Shown: one piece after another, positions 35,054-46,514 of the stretch
Layout: the number at the start of each line of letters is the position of its first letter
Position numbering within the stretch: position 1 is the stretch's first letter
From: Linum tenue
Taxonomy: Eukaryota; Streptophyta; Magnoliopsida; Malpighiales; Linaceae
Assembly (NCBI GenBank): GCA_946122785.1
Contig: CAMGYJ010000002.1
Span: forward strand, 19,566,492-19,630,491
DNA: 64,000 nt
Direction: 5' to 3'
Position numbers and translations under genes: made by a program
Notes under the pieces: model-generated
What the model saw: the letters and a program-made list of their open reading frames with translations, nothing else
Databases searched by the model: none
Told to the model about the DNA's origin: nothing

Positions 35054-37612
35054 ATGGGTAAATTTAAGAAGTTTCGGCTTATTATTTATTGGAATGGTCG
35101 GGTGACAAACTCGAACATTGGGATCGACTATGAAGATGGCGAATCCAGTACGCTTACAATTGAGTCGAGATTCTCGTGGCAAGAACTCCATGACAGGTGT
35201 GCAGAAAGGACTTGTACGGGCGGGCAAATGAGAGTTCGTCAAATTACTTACCGGTATCCCAACATGAGTGCTGACGGAGTCATGTACGAAAGAGTTGACA
35301 TAAATGATGATGACGACGCGAACATGATGACACAGTTCATATCTGAGAACGGGGTGCGGCTTGCAGAGGTGTATGTCGAGACCGAGCCGGTCGGTGAAAC
35401 TCATTCTCACCAGTATTCTTATGATGATGGTTTTGCAGGAGGGTATGGCTGGGGTGGTAGTTCAAGTAACTACGGAGCAGGTTCTTCTGCCGGAGGGTAT
35501 GGTTGGGGAGGTACTTCAAGCAACTACGGAGGAGGTAGTTCTGAAGGAGGTGTTGGGTGGGAAGAATACCTGCCACATGGTGGTGGGACTGCCGTCGATA
35601 TCGTTCAGCCCGACGGTGATCAATGGCCTGCTTGGGGTCCAGAGTGAGGTGACATTGAAAACACCCTTCGAACTGGGCGTACTTCGCATGACCAAGAAGG
35701 CGATGCTGGTTATGCTGCTAACGATGACCATCCTTCGCCGAGCTATCCATTCGCCTCCAGTGACGATGAAAGTGAGGAAGATTTGAGATCAGTCAGTGAG
35801 GAGGAAGATACGGACGATAATGACGATATCGATGACAGTGAGGTGGCGTTCCGACAGGCACCAACACCTTACTACACAGAGGTTCCTGATCAATTTTTAT
35901 ATGGTCAGAACGATGCCCCTGACTTTCGGCCCATGCCTGTGTATAATCCGACTGCTAATTTGGAAGTGGGTATGGCGTTCACTTCGAAAGCCGATGTGCA
36001 AGACGCTTTTAGCGAAGAAGCCATGCGGCGTAATTTCGAATGGAAGGTAAAATATTCTGACAAGGGACAACTGCATGTCATTTGTAAGAATGCTGGAGAG
36101 GGTTGTATGTGGCAACTTCGTGCTGCATATATGAAGAGAAAGGGGGTCTGGGTCATGCGGACAGTAGAGAACAACCACAGTTGCTCCTCAACCATACTTT
36201 CACAGGATCACCGGCAACTGAAAGCAAAAAAAGTGGCAAGAACCATTAAGCACCTTATCGAGGCACAACCAGATATCAAGATAAAAGCTATCATGGCGGA
36301 GGTGAAGGATCGACACTCCTACACCATAAGGTATAAGAAGGCGTGGCATGGGAAGCAGAAGGCCATGGCTGATGTCTACGGTGATTGGGATGACTCGTAT
36401 GCTTTACTCCCCAGACTAATGTCTACAATGGAGGAGTCCAACCCTGGGACGGTTTTCGTGCCTTGGTACAACAACGTAGAAACTGAAGATCAAGTTCGAG
36501 TACAGAACGAGTTGATGTTTCATCGTCTGTTCTGGACATTCAAGCCATGCATTGACGGGTTTCCCTTCTGCATGCCAGTGATTCAGGTATATTACGGACT
36601 CAAAATATTGTACTATTTCATTACTTTACTAATTTCAATTTTTATTAACTCATTATTCATTTTAACAGGTTGATGGAACTTTCCTTACTGGGAAGTATAA
36701 AGGAACTCTTCTTATTGCCACTGGGGTTGATGGAAATTTAAGTATTTTTCCCTTAGCATTTGCATTAGTTGAAGGGGAGAACAACCTAAGTTGGGCATGG
36801 TTCTTTGACCAGCTACACGCCCACGTCACACAAAGAATGGGTATTACAATTATATCGGATCGACATGCCGGGATTAAACACGCCGTCCGTGGTTTCCCGG
36901 ACGAATGGGGATGGACATGGCGTTGGTGTATTCGTCACTTCCTAGCCAATTTCCAACACAAATTTGGCAAGAAGAAAGACATAAGAGATCAATTGTGGAG
37001 TGCAGGTAATAATGTAATTCAGTGCTTGTTCATGGTTTATTGTTCAAATGAAATTTCTTATGGATTAATTATTAATTATCCGGTCTTGTAGCGGTTGCAC
37101 ATCAACCAAAAAAGTACGAGCAGAAGATGAAGACGATCCGTCAAATACACCGGGCGGGAGCAGTATGGGCAGAAGGTCAAGATCTGCACATGTGGACATT
37201 TCACATGGACAACGGGGCTAGATTCGGAATTGCAACTACCAACCATGGGGAGAGCATAAATGGAGTCTACAAGGGCATTAGGGCAATGCCTGTATCTGTC
37301 CTAGTGGAGATGACATATTGGAAGGTAAACGAGTGGTTTGTGAAGAGACGGGATGCTGCTATAGGGAGGGAGCGTGCTGGTCATTCAATAGCTAAGCATA
37401 TATTTGATGGCATGCAGAAGATCGAAGAGAAATCAAGTAAGCACAGAGTTGTTCTGTTCAACCGCAATGAAGGTATTTTTGCTGTGCAAACAGGTATCTG
37501 GGGTGGAGGAAGACGTGGGCATAATCGCTCTGCCATTGCCGTCAGCAGATCGTTGTCAATATCTAGCCTCATAAAGTGCCTCAAATTGTGCAATCCCGCC
37601 CTCTCTAGATAG
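35054..37612 (+). pseudogene. MuDR-type MULE transposase, C-terminally truncated (MULE-1)
   Basis: The ATG at 35054 follows a splice acceptor. Exons are 35054-36586, 36669-37005 and 37092 onward, with GT-AG introns of 82 and 86 bp. Order: N-terminal domain (KKFRLIIYWNGRV), a Gly-rich stretch, an acidic linker, MuDR DNA-binding region (AFTSKADVQDAF, CKNAGEGCMWQLR, NNHSC), then the DDE domain with VDGTFLTGKYKG, ISDRHAGI and HGESING supplying the D, D and E. TGA at 35645-35647 breaks the frame once. Homology to the MULE-2 transposase stops near 37535. The expected SWIM finger and zinc knuckle are missing and antisense PMD sequence follows. It would cut and join element ends in the nucleus. Confidence 0.9.
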
Positions 37613-38008
37613 GGATGCAGTCGAGGATGCCAACGGGGCAATCGACATGTACCTCGATGACTGATGGGAATAAGTGATTCCTACAAAACAAAAAACACAA
37701 TATTGTCAGTCAATAGAAAGCAAAATAAAAACTTAGAAAGCAAAATAAAAACTTTAAAACTATTGAAATAATTTTAGTGTGTCTACCGGATTATTGTTCC
37801 AAATTGAACGAGAGCGATGTTGATCTTGCCCGGTTAAATACCTTCGATCCCTTGGGCCAGGATCGATATACAATCTAGGGTCGTATATCTCAGCACCCAT
37901 CTATAAAAAAATATGAAATCAAATCAATTTAAATTTTAGCACCCATGTAAAAAAAAAGCACAAAAGAATTAAATAAATTTACGTACTCTCAAAGCCTCTT
38001 CGTCCATT
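37535..38008 (-). pseudogene. PMD gene remnant, exons 1-3 (MULE-1)
   Basis: On the minus strand, exon 1 starts with ATG at 38008 and reads MDEEALR to a GTACGT donor. Exon 2 (about 37900-37795) gives YDPRLYIDPGP and the RSRSIWNNNP end. Exon 3 (from about 37679) reads LHPYLERAGLHNLRHFMRLD then NDLLTAMAER. These match exons 1-3 of the MULE-2 PMD gene in order and spacing. Everything after LTAMAER is gone, at the same junction where the transposase loses its C-terminus. A single deletion across the tail-to-tail middle explains both losses. Exon 3 appears out of frame with exon 2 and is a relic. Confidence 0.75.
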
Positions 38009-38193
38009 TTTTGCCGAAAAGCTAGCGAGAGTATCGACAAAACAACAAAACAAAAACTCTAGTAATTCTTTCTGATGCGGAAGATCGGACTTAGCCGCAA
38101 CCACAGAGCATACTTAGAACGAAACTAGAGTGAAAAATGGAGGGAGAAAGAAGTATAAAGTGGTGGTGTGGTTTGGAATGAGGGGGGGATGAG

Positions 38194-38201
38194 TATTTAT
38201 A
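38194..38201 (-). promoter_or_regulatory. TATA box of the MULE-1 PMD gene
   Basis: The minus strand reads TATAAATA about 190 bp upstream of the PMD ATG (38008), just inside the right motif array. It mirrors the transposase promoter at the other end. Confidence 0.5.
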
Positions 38202-38221
38202 GTGTTTGGGGCTGGGAAAGA

Positions 38222-38690
38222 CCTGGCCAGTTATCACCGCCCCAAACAAACACAGCGCCATCACCGCGTCTAACAAAGGCGGTGATGGTCAAGGATCGCT
38301 GACGTGGCCTCTCCTGATGCGTCGGATTGTGGAGAAAAACCACAATCCGCGCATAACTGCATCCGACGGCAGCGGTGAAGGCGCGGGGTGGGGCGTGGAT
38401 CGCTGACGTGGAAAGCGGGGCAATCACCGCTTTGGTCTTCAGCGGTGAAGTGCCCGCGCGCGTCCACGTCAGCGATCCGCGCCACTTCACCGCTGTTGGA
38501 TCCAACGGTGAAGGCTTCACTGCCTCCAACATCAACGGTCTTGCCATCACTGTCGTCCTTGACAGCGGTGATGGCATCACTGCTTTGGTTTAAAGCGGTG
38601 ATAACATCACTGCTTTTGTCAAAAGCGGTGATGTATCATCGTTTTAGACCAAAACGGTGATCAACATCACTGTCTTAGACAAAGACAGTG
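38222..38690. repeat. MULE-1 right subterminal array of AGCGGTGAT/ATCACCGCT
   Basis: About twelve motif copies in both orientations, ending at the CACTGTCTT...AAGACAGTG hairpin shared with the left TIR. Confidence 0.8.
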
Positions 38691-38700
38691 ATGTTGAAAC

Positions 38701-39141
38701 TAGGGGTGGCTATTTGGACCGGGACCGGATTAAAAACCGGAAACCGGACCGTATAACCCGGACCGAGACCGGACCGGGACCGGATAGTAAACAATCCAAT
38801 CCAATCTTTGGGCTTAGATTTGAGGTAAAAAACCGGATAAAGACCGGATAAGAAAGCTCAACACCCAAAACTTAAGGGTAATTTGCATAAACGGTCACAA
38901 ACCTTTGCACTTAGTACAAAACTTAACCAACTGCTCACCCTTTAAGGCTTTAGGGCACTCAAATCCCACAATCTCAATGTAAAATCCAGACTGAATCGGG
39001 ACCGGACCGGATCAAAACCGGACCGGATCAAGACCGGACTGTATCCAATCCAATCTTCGGTCCTTATATTTTCAAAAAGACCGGACTGGACCGGATCAAT
39101 TTGGGCCAATTTAACCGGACCGGACCGTATAGCCACCCCTA
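38701..39141. mobile_element. hAT MITE inside the right TIR of MULE-1
   Basis: Ends TAGGGGTGGCTAT and ATAGCCACCCCTA, with 8-bp duplication GTTGAAAC (38693-38700 and 39142-39149). The left TIR of MULE-1 reads straight through this site, confirming the empty state. The interior is dense in GACCGGACCGG-type motifs. Confidence 0.95.
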
Positions 39142-39499
39142 GTTGAAACTGCTGTACTTTAGGAAATACTTTTATAAGTACTGTATTTTGGTAATTTTTT
39201 TAATAATTGGTGTATTCTGGGATTTTTTCCTCTATATAAGGACTCGGTTAATGGTGAAAAAACACACCAAAAACATATTCTTCTTCATAAGAAAACTTCT
39301 AAATATGCTTTAGGTACTTAACCTTGGAACCTAAAGTGGTGATAGTTTTATCTACGAAGAAATTTCCTGTAACCCAAGACTTTGTAGAGGGCGGAAATAT
39401 TCTTTACGGAAAGTGAACGTAGTTCACGACTCTATCATCATCCTAGTCACCCGGTCTCGGACTATTGTACGTATACCCTCGTCCCTAAAAGTCCCAACA

Positions 39500-39895
39500 A
39501 TCGTAAATAATAATTTTCGGTACGATGTCTCGAACCGCTCTTTACAAGAATCCGGTTCTGGTCTATGGAATTATGAAAATGATCGATGATGGGTTTTTCA
39601 TCGATGGCAGTAGAAGATGAGTTTTCTTCGTAATAGTCTCATGGTGTATTCCATATCCGGAAGGAAACTTGGAAGAGGGATAATTTGAAGATGAGGAAGA
39701 AGGAGAAAGCTTCGTAAATGGAGAAATAGAAGAATGACAATTGTCTTTGTGTAGGTCACATACACAATGATTAATTTGTTAATTCTCTATTAGACATTAT
39801 GAAGTTCTAGAAAAATTTGGATTTGTCTAGTGGTTTGGTGGTGTAATTTTGTCTAGTGGTTTATGTTATTTTAAACCAAGGAGACAAAAATGTAT
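39500..39895 (+). other. Copia interior, unassigned remnant
   Basis: No primer-binding site or gag-like frame could be seen. GTCTAGTGGTTTATGTTATT at 39850 recurs at 40448. Confidence 0.4.
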
Positions 39896-40348
39896 GGGTA
39901 AATACAATTTATTAATTTAATATCAAAACCTTTCATTTTAAACAATATAATAGCCAAACCTTTTCGAAAACAATTTAATATTCAAATCGTCAACTTTCTG
40001 TCTGTTTGACCGTTAGTAGACACTTCAAAAAAGTTCGAAGTACGACACTTCATCAATATCCATCGATATCTTCTCTGAAAAACCACCAACATATCGTAGT
40101 TCCAAACCCGAGAAGTCCATGACTCCACCATGATGGTATAGAATATCTAAATATTCAGTCATCTGCAAGCCAAAACAAGAAAACAAAGTTGTATTGTGAC
40201 AATTTCCCCTAAAAAAAGCTTTTTTGAAGTGTCAACTAACGGTCAAACGAACGGAAAGTTGACGATTTGGATATTAGATTGTTTTCAAAAAGATTTGGCT
40301 ATTATATTGTTTAAAATGAAAGGTTTGGATATTAAATTGTATTTACCC
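39896..40348. mobile_element. Foldback MITE with 9-bp TSD in Copia pol
   Basis: 453 bp with long inverted arms (GGGTAAATACAATTTATTAA at the left, a TTGTATTTACCC end at the right; arms about 140 bp). The perfect 9-bp duplication is AAAATGTAT at 39887-39895 and 40349-40357. The TSD length fits a MULE-type MITE. Confidence 0.9.
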
Positions 40349-40590
40349 AAAATGTATATACAATGTTTGATGATTCTGGTAATAGAGTCGTTGTGTTTGT
40401 ATATAGATGACATATTTAGCTATGGGACCAATCAAAGATAAGTGATTTTGTCTAGTGGTTGATGTTATTTTAAACCAAGGAGACAAAATGTGTACACAAT
40501 TTATGATGATTCTCGTAATGGAGTCATCGTACATTTGTATGTATAAGACATGCTTATCTTTGGAACCAATAAAAGATAAGTGAACTTTGA
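40349..40590 (+). pseudogene. Copia reverse transcriptase core, duplicated and broken
   Basis: 40365-40440 encodes a stretch with LYIDDIFSYGTN, the Copia RT active-site region (usually YVDDM). The next ~145 bp (40446-40585) repeats the same segment, where the motif reads LYV then a stop then DMLIFGTN. A tandem duplication therefore hit the RT catalytic core. The rest of pol upstream is lost. Confidence 0.7.
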
Positions 40591-41029
40591 TAAAAAAAAT
40601 TTATATCAATTCTCCATGTAGGACATTGGGGAGGCAAATATGGTTCTATGTATTGAATCAAGCAGAACAACAAAGAAGATTCCTTCTCTCAATTTTTCTG
40701 CATTAAGAAGGTACTTTCAAAAATTTCATAGTAGAAATTGTTGTGAGTTAAAGACCTCAATGGATCCAAGTATGGAACTTATGGTTAATACTGGTAATCA
40801 ATTTTGCAACTGGAGTATTCCATGATAAATTGGGTGTTTGATGTATGCAATGACTTGCATAAAACCATATATCGTGTTGCGGTATTACCATTAAGTTGGT
40901 GTTTGAGTAATCCTAGTGCTCATCATTTGACGTGAAATGAGGCGTGTACCAGGATATCTCAAAGGCACACTGTATTGACTAATAGTGGCTTTCCATAAAT
41001 TTTGGAAGGATTTATTGATGTTAGTTGGA

Positions 41030-41400
41030 TTTCTTATGTTAAAGGTGATACTTCAACATAGAGATGGGTCCTCTTGCTTGGGGGAGGTGCCATATTTTGG
41101 GCCTTTAGAAAGAAAACTTGCATCACTAGTTCCACTATGGAGACAAAGTTTGTGGCCTTGATTTCTCTTAGAGAAGAGGCATAATTGTTGAGAGGCATGG
41201 TTTATGACATAAATTATGGCATAAACCAATCTCACCTATTACTATCTTTTGTGATAGTAATGCTAATTTGGCTAAGGCATATAGCCAAGTATATAATGAA
41301 AAGTATGATCATGGCGGATTTATGCACGGTCCAATCTATGAATTGATCACTCATAGATTTGTGTATGTACAAATATGACCGGACTAGAAATAATTAGTTC
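41030..41400 (+). pseudogene. Copia RNase H remnant
   Basis: Plus-strand reading gives SYVKGDTST, a stop, then LLLGGGAIFWAFRKKTCIT, SSTMETKFVAL, and later ITIFCDSNANLAKA. These correspond to the Copia RNase H segment with its Glu (in METKFVAL) and Asp (in CDSN). At least two stops break it. Confidence 0.75.
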
Positions 41401-42007
41401 ATCATTTGACGAAATGATTAACTAGTGACTTGGTGGTCAAGTCTGTGAAAGGGATGAGTTTAAAGTTTACGTAATTTCTGATCATAGGATACCCAATTCC
41501 CCTCTAATACAACGTTAGAGGCTGAATTCAATGTGGAAAGCTTATTATCAGAAATTGAAGCACACAATTTGTCATCCCGAGGTATGTGCTTGTTATCCTG
41601 CATGAGAGAAGAGGATGAAGTTCAAAACTTCTTAATTGAATCTTTGAAAAAGTGTATTATGCGGGTACACGAATAAGAGATTCAACCTACGTAAGCATGA
41701 AGTGTAGCCGCTTCAAGAAACCCGGACTTTGGTTTCGTGTGCGCTTATGAGAAGGATTGGACACATGGCGGGTAATACTGGCAAGGCGCTTAGAAATTTT
41801 GAAAACTTAAGTGTATATTATCTTTGAATATTCATACGAGTCAATGGTTCAATCGTTACCGACACCCTTTGTCTTCGAATATTTGTCAAGTGTAATATAC
41901 TAAGATGAAATCTCAATCGTCACGATATTTTCATTTATGCTTAAGTTTTGTTGGAAGAATGTTGTGATTTTAGTGAATTCATGAAATACGTTAATTTGGG
42001 GGAGGAT
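41401..42007 (+). other. Copia 3' non-coding region and polypurine tract
   Basis: There is no ORF. The end TTTGGGGGAGGA (about 41996-42006) directly before the TGTTGG of LTR2 is the plus-strand primer site. Confidence 0.7.
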
Positions 42008-42213
42008 TGTTGGATTTTGGTCGAACCAAAATCTGATAAACTGGTTACATGTACTTTGGGTGAACCAAAGGTTTAATGGAACAGTTGCATTGAATTTGGT
42101 AATGGTGGTTTTTCCCGAGATTTTTTCCAGAAATAGCACCTTTAGAAAAAAAATTACAATACTAGCAGCCTTCCAAAAATATTTACAAAACTAGCACCTA
42201 TTTTTATGGATTG

Positions 42214-42615
42214 CACCTTAGAGGTGCGTTTTATAAATAAAACGCAGCCTAAGAATGCGTTTCCCACATAAATCGCACCCCTAAGATGCGATTTATGCGA
42301 AGTCAGATTATGAAACGCATCCCCAAGATGCGTTCAACGTTTGGTGGCCAGCGACCTTCCAGTCCGCACGATTGAGGTGCGATCCGACAGGCTGGAGCAT
42401 AGCCAAGTCAGCAATCCGCGCGGTTGATTGTAGATCGCACTGGCGAGGTGCGATTTCTCGCCTGGAAAAATGGAGCGTCAGTTTCCAGAGCGTTCAACGC
42501 CTCGGGACGCGGAGATCGCATCGGGGTGATGCGTTTCCACGCGGAGATCGCATCGGGGAGATGCGATTTCGACGGGGGTAAAATTACCCTACCGCCCCTG
42601 AGGGGTGCGATCTGT
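42214..42615. repeat. MULE-2 left subterminal array of GGTGCGWTTT motifs
   Basis: About fifteen copies of GATGCGTTT, GGTGCGATT or complements in alternating orientation, often as small palindromes. Confidence 0.75.
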
Positions 42616-42619
42616 TGGG

Positions 42620-42627
42620 TATAAATA
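42620..42627 (+). promoter_or_regulatory. TATA box of the MULE-2 PMD gene
   Basis: TATAAATA immediately inside the left array, followed by a CT-rich leader (42650-42710). The ATG is 220 bp downstream at 42841. Confidence 0.6.
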
Positions 42628-43236
42628 CCCCCTTCCTCCTCTCATTTCTTCACTCCACAACCCATTCTTCCTTCTCTCTCTAGATATAATCTCTCTAAAC
42701 CCTCCCCTCCCAAAAGCCTAGGAAATAAAAGTCTGTTGGTTGCGGCTAAGTCCGATCTGCCATCAGAAAATATTTCTTAGGTTTTTTTCTCAAAAACCCG
42801 CCGAGCCGAGCCGAAGCTCTGTCCGAATTACGCCGAAAAAATGGCCGATTGGTGGCAAGGAGAAGGAGTTTATGTTGATGAATTTCAAGCGGTATGTACT
42901 CATTATTCTGGTTTAATTTTTGTTGTTGTTATAAGTTTTTTAATTAATCTATGTACTAACCTCGTTGTTATTTTCTCGTAGGTTGGGGAGGACGTCGATA
43001 TGTACAACCAACGGTATTATCTCGAGCAAGGACCGGTGGATCCAACCGACTTGTACGACCAACCCAACCATCGATCAAGGGATGTTTGGAACGATCACCC
43101 GGTACATACAATTCTTCACCATTTGTTCTTCTTTTATTTTGTTAATGTGCCTAGTGTAATATAAAATAAATTTATGTTTATTTTTTAATCGTGTTGGTGG
43201 TTTTCAATAATTTAATCGAATACATAGCGCCACTTA

Positions 43237-43405
43237 CTTCGACTCTTTATAAAGAGATTCACGTCTAAGGAAATGGGGTTTTAAGCGATTATCATATCCT
43301 CCCATTACCTGGGAAAATCGGGTATTAAGAGATCCTCGGATCCCCCCTTTTCTGTCAAAAAGACTGCGTTTCTAAGAAGATGTATACCTCTTCTAAGAGT
43401 CTAAC
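43237..43405. mobile_element. Small MITE copy B in a PMD intron
   Basis: About 170 bp ending AAGAGTCTAAC. It is the inverted counterpart of 47473-47643. Shared blocks include AAGGAAATGGGGTTTTAAGC and GGATCCCCCC. It lies in the intron between exons 2 and 3 of the PMD gene. Confidence 0.75.
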
Positions 43406-43480
43406 GAGTGTTGCTTTGTATTCGATTAAATTATTTAAAACAACTAATACGATTAAATTATTTACCAAACATTTGAATAT

Positions 43481-43725
43481 GTATGTTTCTACTTAAATTA
43501 TTATTCATTAACAATGTTATTTATGTTAATTAATTTAGTATGTTTGTTTTACGATAATATGTATGTACCTCTTTAAATTATTATTCATTGACAATGGTAT
43601 TTATGTTAATTAATTTAGTATGTTTTTTTTACGATAATATGTATGTACCTCTTTAAATTATTATTCATTGACAATGTTATTATGTTAATTAATTTAGGAC
43701 GTTTGTTTTATGATAATATGAAATT
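43481..43725. repeat. Minisatellite, about 3 x 83 bp, in a PMD intron
   Basis: Units of the type TTAATTAATTTAGTATGTTT plus TTACGATAATATGTATG and TTAAATTATTATTCATT recur three times. Confidence 0.85.
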
Positions 43726-46312
43726 TCTTTTTATGATAATAAAATTATGTTTTATGTCGCATAATTTAATTTAATTAATTTAGTTATACGAAAAAAAACC
43801 CTTACTAATATATAATAATTAACGTGTACATTTTTGCTAGGAGGGACAAACAATAATCCGCTACAGGGGTACCACCAATGTGCTCCCATTCCACCCAGCT
43901 ATCTTGCCATTTCTCAAAAGGGCACGGTTAGACTCGATTAGGCATTTTAACGGCATCCAAATCGATCGCCAACTCATCACCGCATTAGCCGAGAGATGGA
44001 GAAAGGAGACCCATTGTTTCAACTTTAGAGAAGGAGAGGCCACCATCACGCTAAAGGATGTCGCCATCCTAACCCATCTGCCCATCGACGGCAAACCGGT
44101 GTGCGTGAGTGATCATCCCCCCGAGGATTGTGACGGTATGCCCGGTTGGCAGCATTTCATCCACAGTCATTTGGGAGTGAAAGTACCGGTGAAGGGTTGC
44201 GTTGATGCGACCGATCGCATGCCACCAATGAGGAAACACCAAGTCTCAATTACATGGTTGACGAAGTATTTTAGAGATCATTACGAGAGTCATTCGCTTA
44301 CCGAGGAAAGTCCGGAGGATGAGAAGGAGAGATATGCTCGTGTCTATCTCATAGGCATGATCAGAGGAGTGTTCTTCTCCAAGAAAGCAAGCAATCTCCT
44401 TAGTTGTGGATGACTTAGGATCATCTTCAGTAGTTGGGAGGAGATGGGGGAGTATTGTTGGGCATCCTCTTGCCTAGCTATGATCTACCACAACTTGTGC
44501 AATGCGTCTCTAAAAGCCGTGAGGGAGGTCAGCGGCGCAATGTTCATCGTCCAATTTTGGGCTTGGGAGCATATGCCATGGCTTGCACCGGCCCAACGTC
44601 CAGACAGGGATTGGCCAATCGATCATCCCCTAAGAGGTGAAGCTTATGGAGCAAGGTAAACTTCTCATACCCCATCATGTAGTCATAACACATTTTCCCT
44701 TGTGTTTTATCTTATTGTAGTTTCATTCTTGTCTTATTAATAAGGTGGCTTGGACACACCACATGCGACAACCTTGTCCAACACAAGTTGGACGAGTATC
44801 GGAGGAGGTTTGAGCGACTTTGGGAAGGAGAGGTAATTTCTATACTGCGATCCATTTATATTTTTTTTCATGGGACTATCTACCTTTTTTCTAAGCAATT
44901 AATCTTACGTTACTCATTTCTTTCTTGTAGATCGTCTTCGATCCATACCCGGAGAACATCGTTCAATGGCATCTCCAGCAATTCCCCGGTCATATCGGGC
45001 AATGGTGCACGAGGGTTCCTCTAATTTGTTTTGGGACCGTGGAGTGGCACTTGCCGGATCGATGCCTCCGTCAGTTTGGTCGGGAGCAGTGCATTCCGTT
45101 GGAGGTCCCCGAAAGTCAAAGGGCCTTCCATGGCCGAGATGGTCGGCAAGGTACTCGCGATTGGCCCACGAAGTTGAAGGAATTCATCTCGATTTGGGAG
45201 AACCGACAACTACAGGATATTGTCACTCCAAATCAAGTGGGCCGAATGGGGTATATGACCCATACTTGGATCGATATCGGCAAACATCGGTTTGTTACAT
45301 GACTCCGGATGGTGCGGCCGATGGTGCATTAGTAAGTATAACCAGTCTAAACATACTATGATTTATTACTTGGTTCCTAAATCTCTTCTCTTTCTAACCT
45401 TTTTTTTTTGTGATTTAGGCTGATGGGGTCGAGCGGATTAAATATATGACTACCGGAAGAACTGAGTTGGGCAATGAAGATGTGGGCTTCATCAGGAGGA
45501 TTGCAAACAGTCTACTTGGCTGTATCAGAGCTCAGGGCCGGGATCATCGTAGATATCCGCCCGTGCCCGCACCCACACGACCTCCGGTACAACTTGATGT
45601 CCCCGCACCCCCACCACCATACGAGAGAAAGAAGAGCAAGAGGGTTCGGGAAAGGCCCAACATGCCCGAGGTAACGCCATATGGGGGGTGGAGAGTGCCG
45701 CCCCCATTGGTTGTGACCCAAGGTGCCGGACCGAGTTCCACCCAAGGTGCCGGCACGAGTTCCACCCAAGGTCCCCGCCCGTCCTCCGCCCCATCTCCCC
45801 GCCCGAATATTACCCAAGATGCCGGCCCGACTTCATCCCAAGAATTCCGCCCCTTCTTCCACAACGATCACCACCAAAGCTCATACTACGATCCCCGCTC
45901 GAACTACCATCAATCCTCTCAGAGTTTCCACCAAGCCCCTCTTTCTCCCACCCCGATCTCATACAACGATCCCCGCCAAACATACTACGATTCCCGCCCT
46001 ATCTACCCCCAATCTCCCCACCAAACATCATCTGGGACTTGGCATGATGGCTCCTCCACGACAGGCCAACACGTGTTCGCCCCATGGAATCGACCTCATC
46101 AGCAGTGGCCTCCTACTCCTCACCGTATGAGCGCCGACCTCGCCCGCTTGACCCCGGAAGTGCCGCTTCCCCACCAACATAGCACCGACGAGCGCCACAC
46201 TACCTCGGCCTTTCGAAACTTGCCACCCCCACCACCTATTGTTACTCCCGTCGGCAAACGTACAAGGAGCAAGAAAACTGTGGGTTCTAGTGAAGCTCGT
46301 GGACTTCCTTGA

Positions 46313-46514
46313 GATGTATTTTGAGTTTATTTTTATCTCTATGTACTTGGAACTATTCCCTTCAATTTAATCTATCGTATTTCGTTGAGTGTTGATCAAA
46401 TTGTTATTATGATGATTCCTCTTCACTTGAGATAATCCCAATTCGTTCAATCAACAATACACAATTAAATGCAACGTAAAAGTTACAACTAGCTTGACGA
46501 ATGATAACCAAAAA
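46313..46514. other. Convergent gap between PMD and transposase genes
   Basis: About 200 bp between the two stop codons. It would hold both 3' UTRs, so the transcripts may overlap. Confidence 0.5.

Larger units (their letters stand above)
34018..39230 (+). mobile_element. MULE-1: MuDR-type transposon with transposase and PMD genes
   Basis: 5213 bp. The ends GGAAAAAATCCCAGAATAC (34018) and GTATTCTGGGATTTTTTCC (to 39230) are perfect. The 9-bp duplication TCTATATAA is at 34009-34017 and 39231-39239. The terminal inverted repeats extend at least 130 bp, to the CACTGTCTT hairpin and the ATCACCGC motif arrays. Inside are a transposase gene (+) and the remnant of a PMD gene (-) meeting tail to tail near 37535. 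The transposase has a stop and lacks its SWIM finger, and a hAT MITE interrupts the right TIR. The element is not autonomous now. Confidence 0.9.
33687..39499 (+). repeat. Copia LTR1, interrupted by MULE-1
   Basis: The left piece ends in the LTR's own TATA box (TCTATATAA, 34009-34017), which is the target duplicated by MULE-1. The LTR resumes at 39231 and ends CCCAACA at 39499. Confidence 0.9.
42841..46312 (+). pseudogene. Plant mobile domain (PMD, aminotransferase-like) protein gene in MULE-2
   Basis: Six exons read by splice sites and frame: 42841-42891, 42982-43101, 43841-44655, 44745-44832, 44931-45331, 45419-46312. The PMD core shows LPFHPAILPFLKRARLD, ITALAERWRKETHCFNF, TLKDVAILTHLPIDGKPV, WLTKYFRDHY, YCWASSCLAMIYHNLC and FDPYPENIVQWH. 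The last exon encodes a ~290-residue Pro/Ser-rich low-complexity tail with repeated TQGAGPSS-like units. Lesions are TGA at 44411-44413 (expected Trp) and a frame break near 45300. PMD proteins occur in plant TEs and as host genes (MAIL1/MAIN group) that affect silencing and RNA processing. The role in the TE is unknown. Confidence 0.88.

Noticed and set aside
35337..35731. Antisense ORFs over the MULE-1 transposase
   Set aside because: They are shadows of the Gly-rich coding segment.
37420..37612. C-terminal 23 residues of the MULE-1 transposase ORF as real protein
   Set aside because: The tail after about 37535 is the complement of PMD exon 3 and not transposase sequence.
42214..42615. Regular short repeats taken as a possible CRISPR array
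   Set aside because: Copies alternate in orientation, spacing is irregular, and they lie in a MULE terminus of a plant genome.
45512..46130. ORFs in other frames over the PMD tail
   Set aside because: The low-complexity Pro/Ser repeat is open in several frames. Only the frame joined by splicing to the PMD core is supported.
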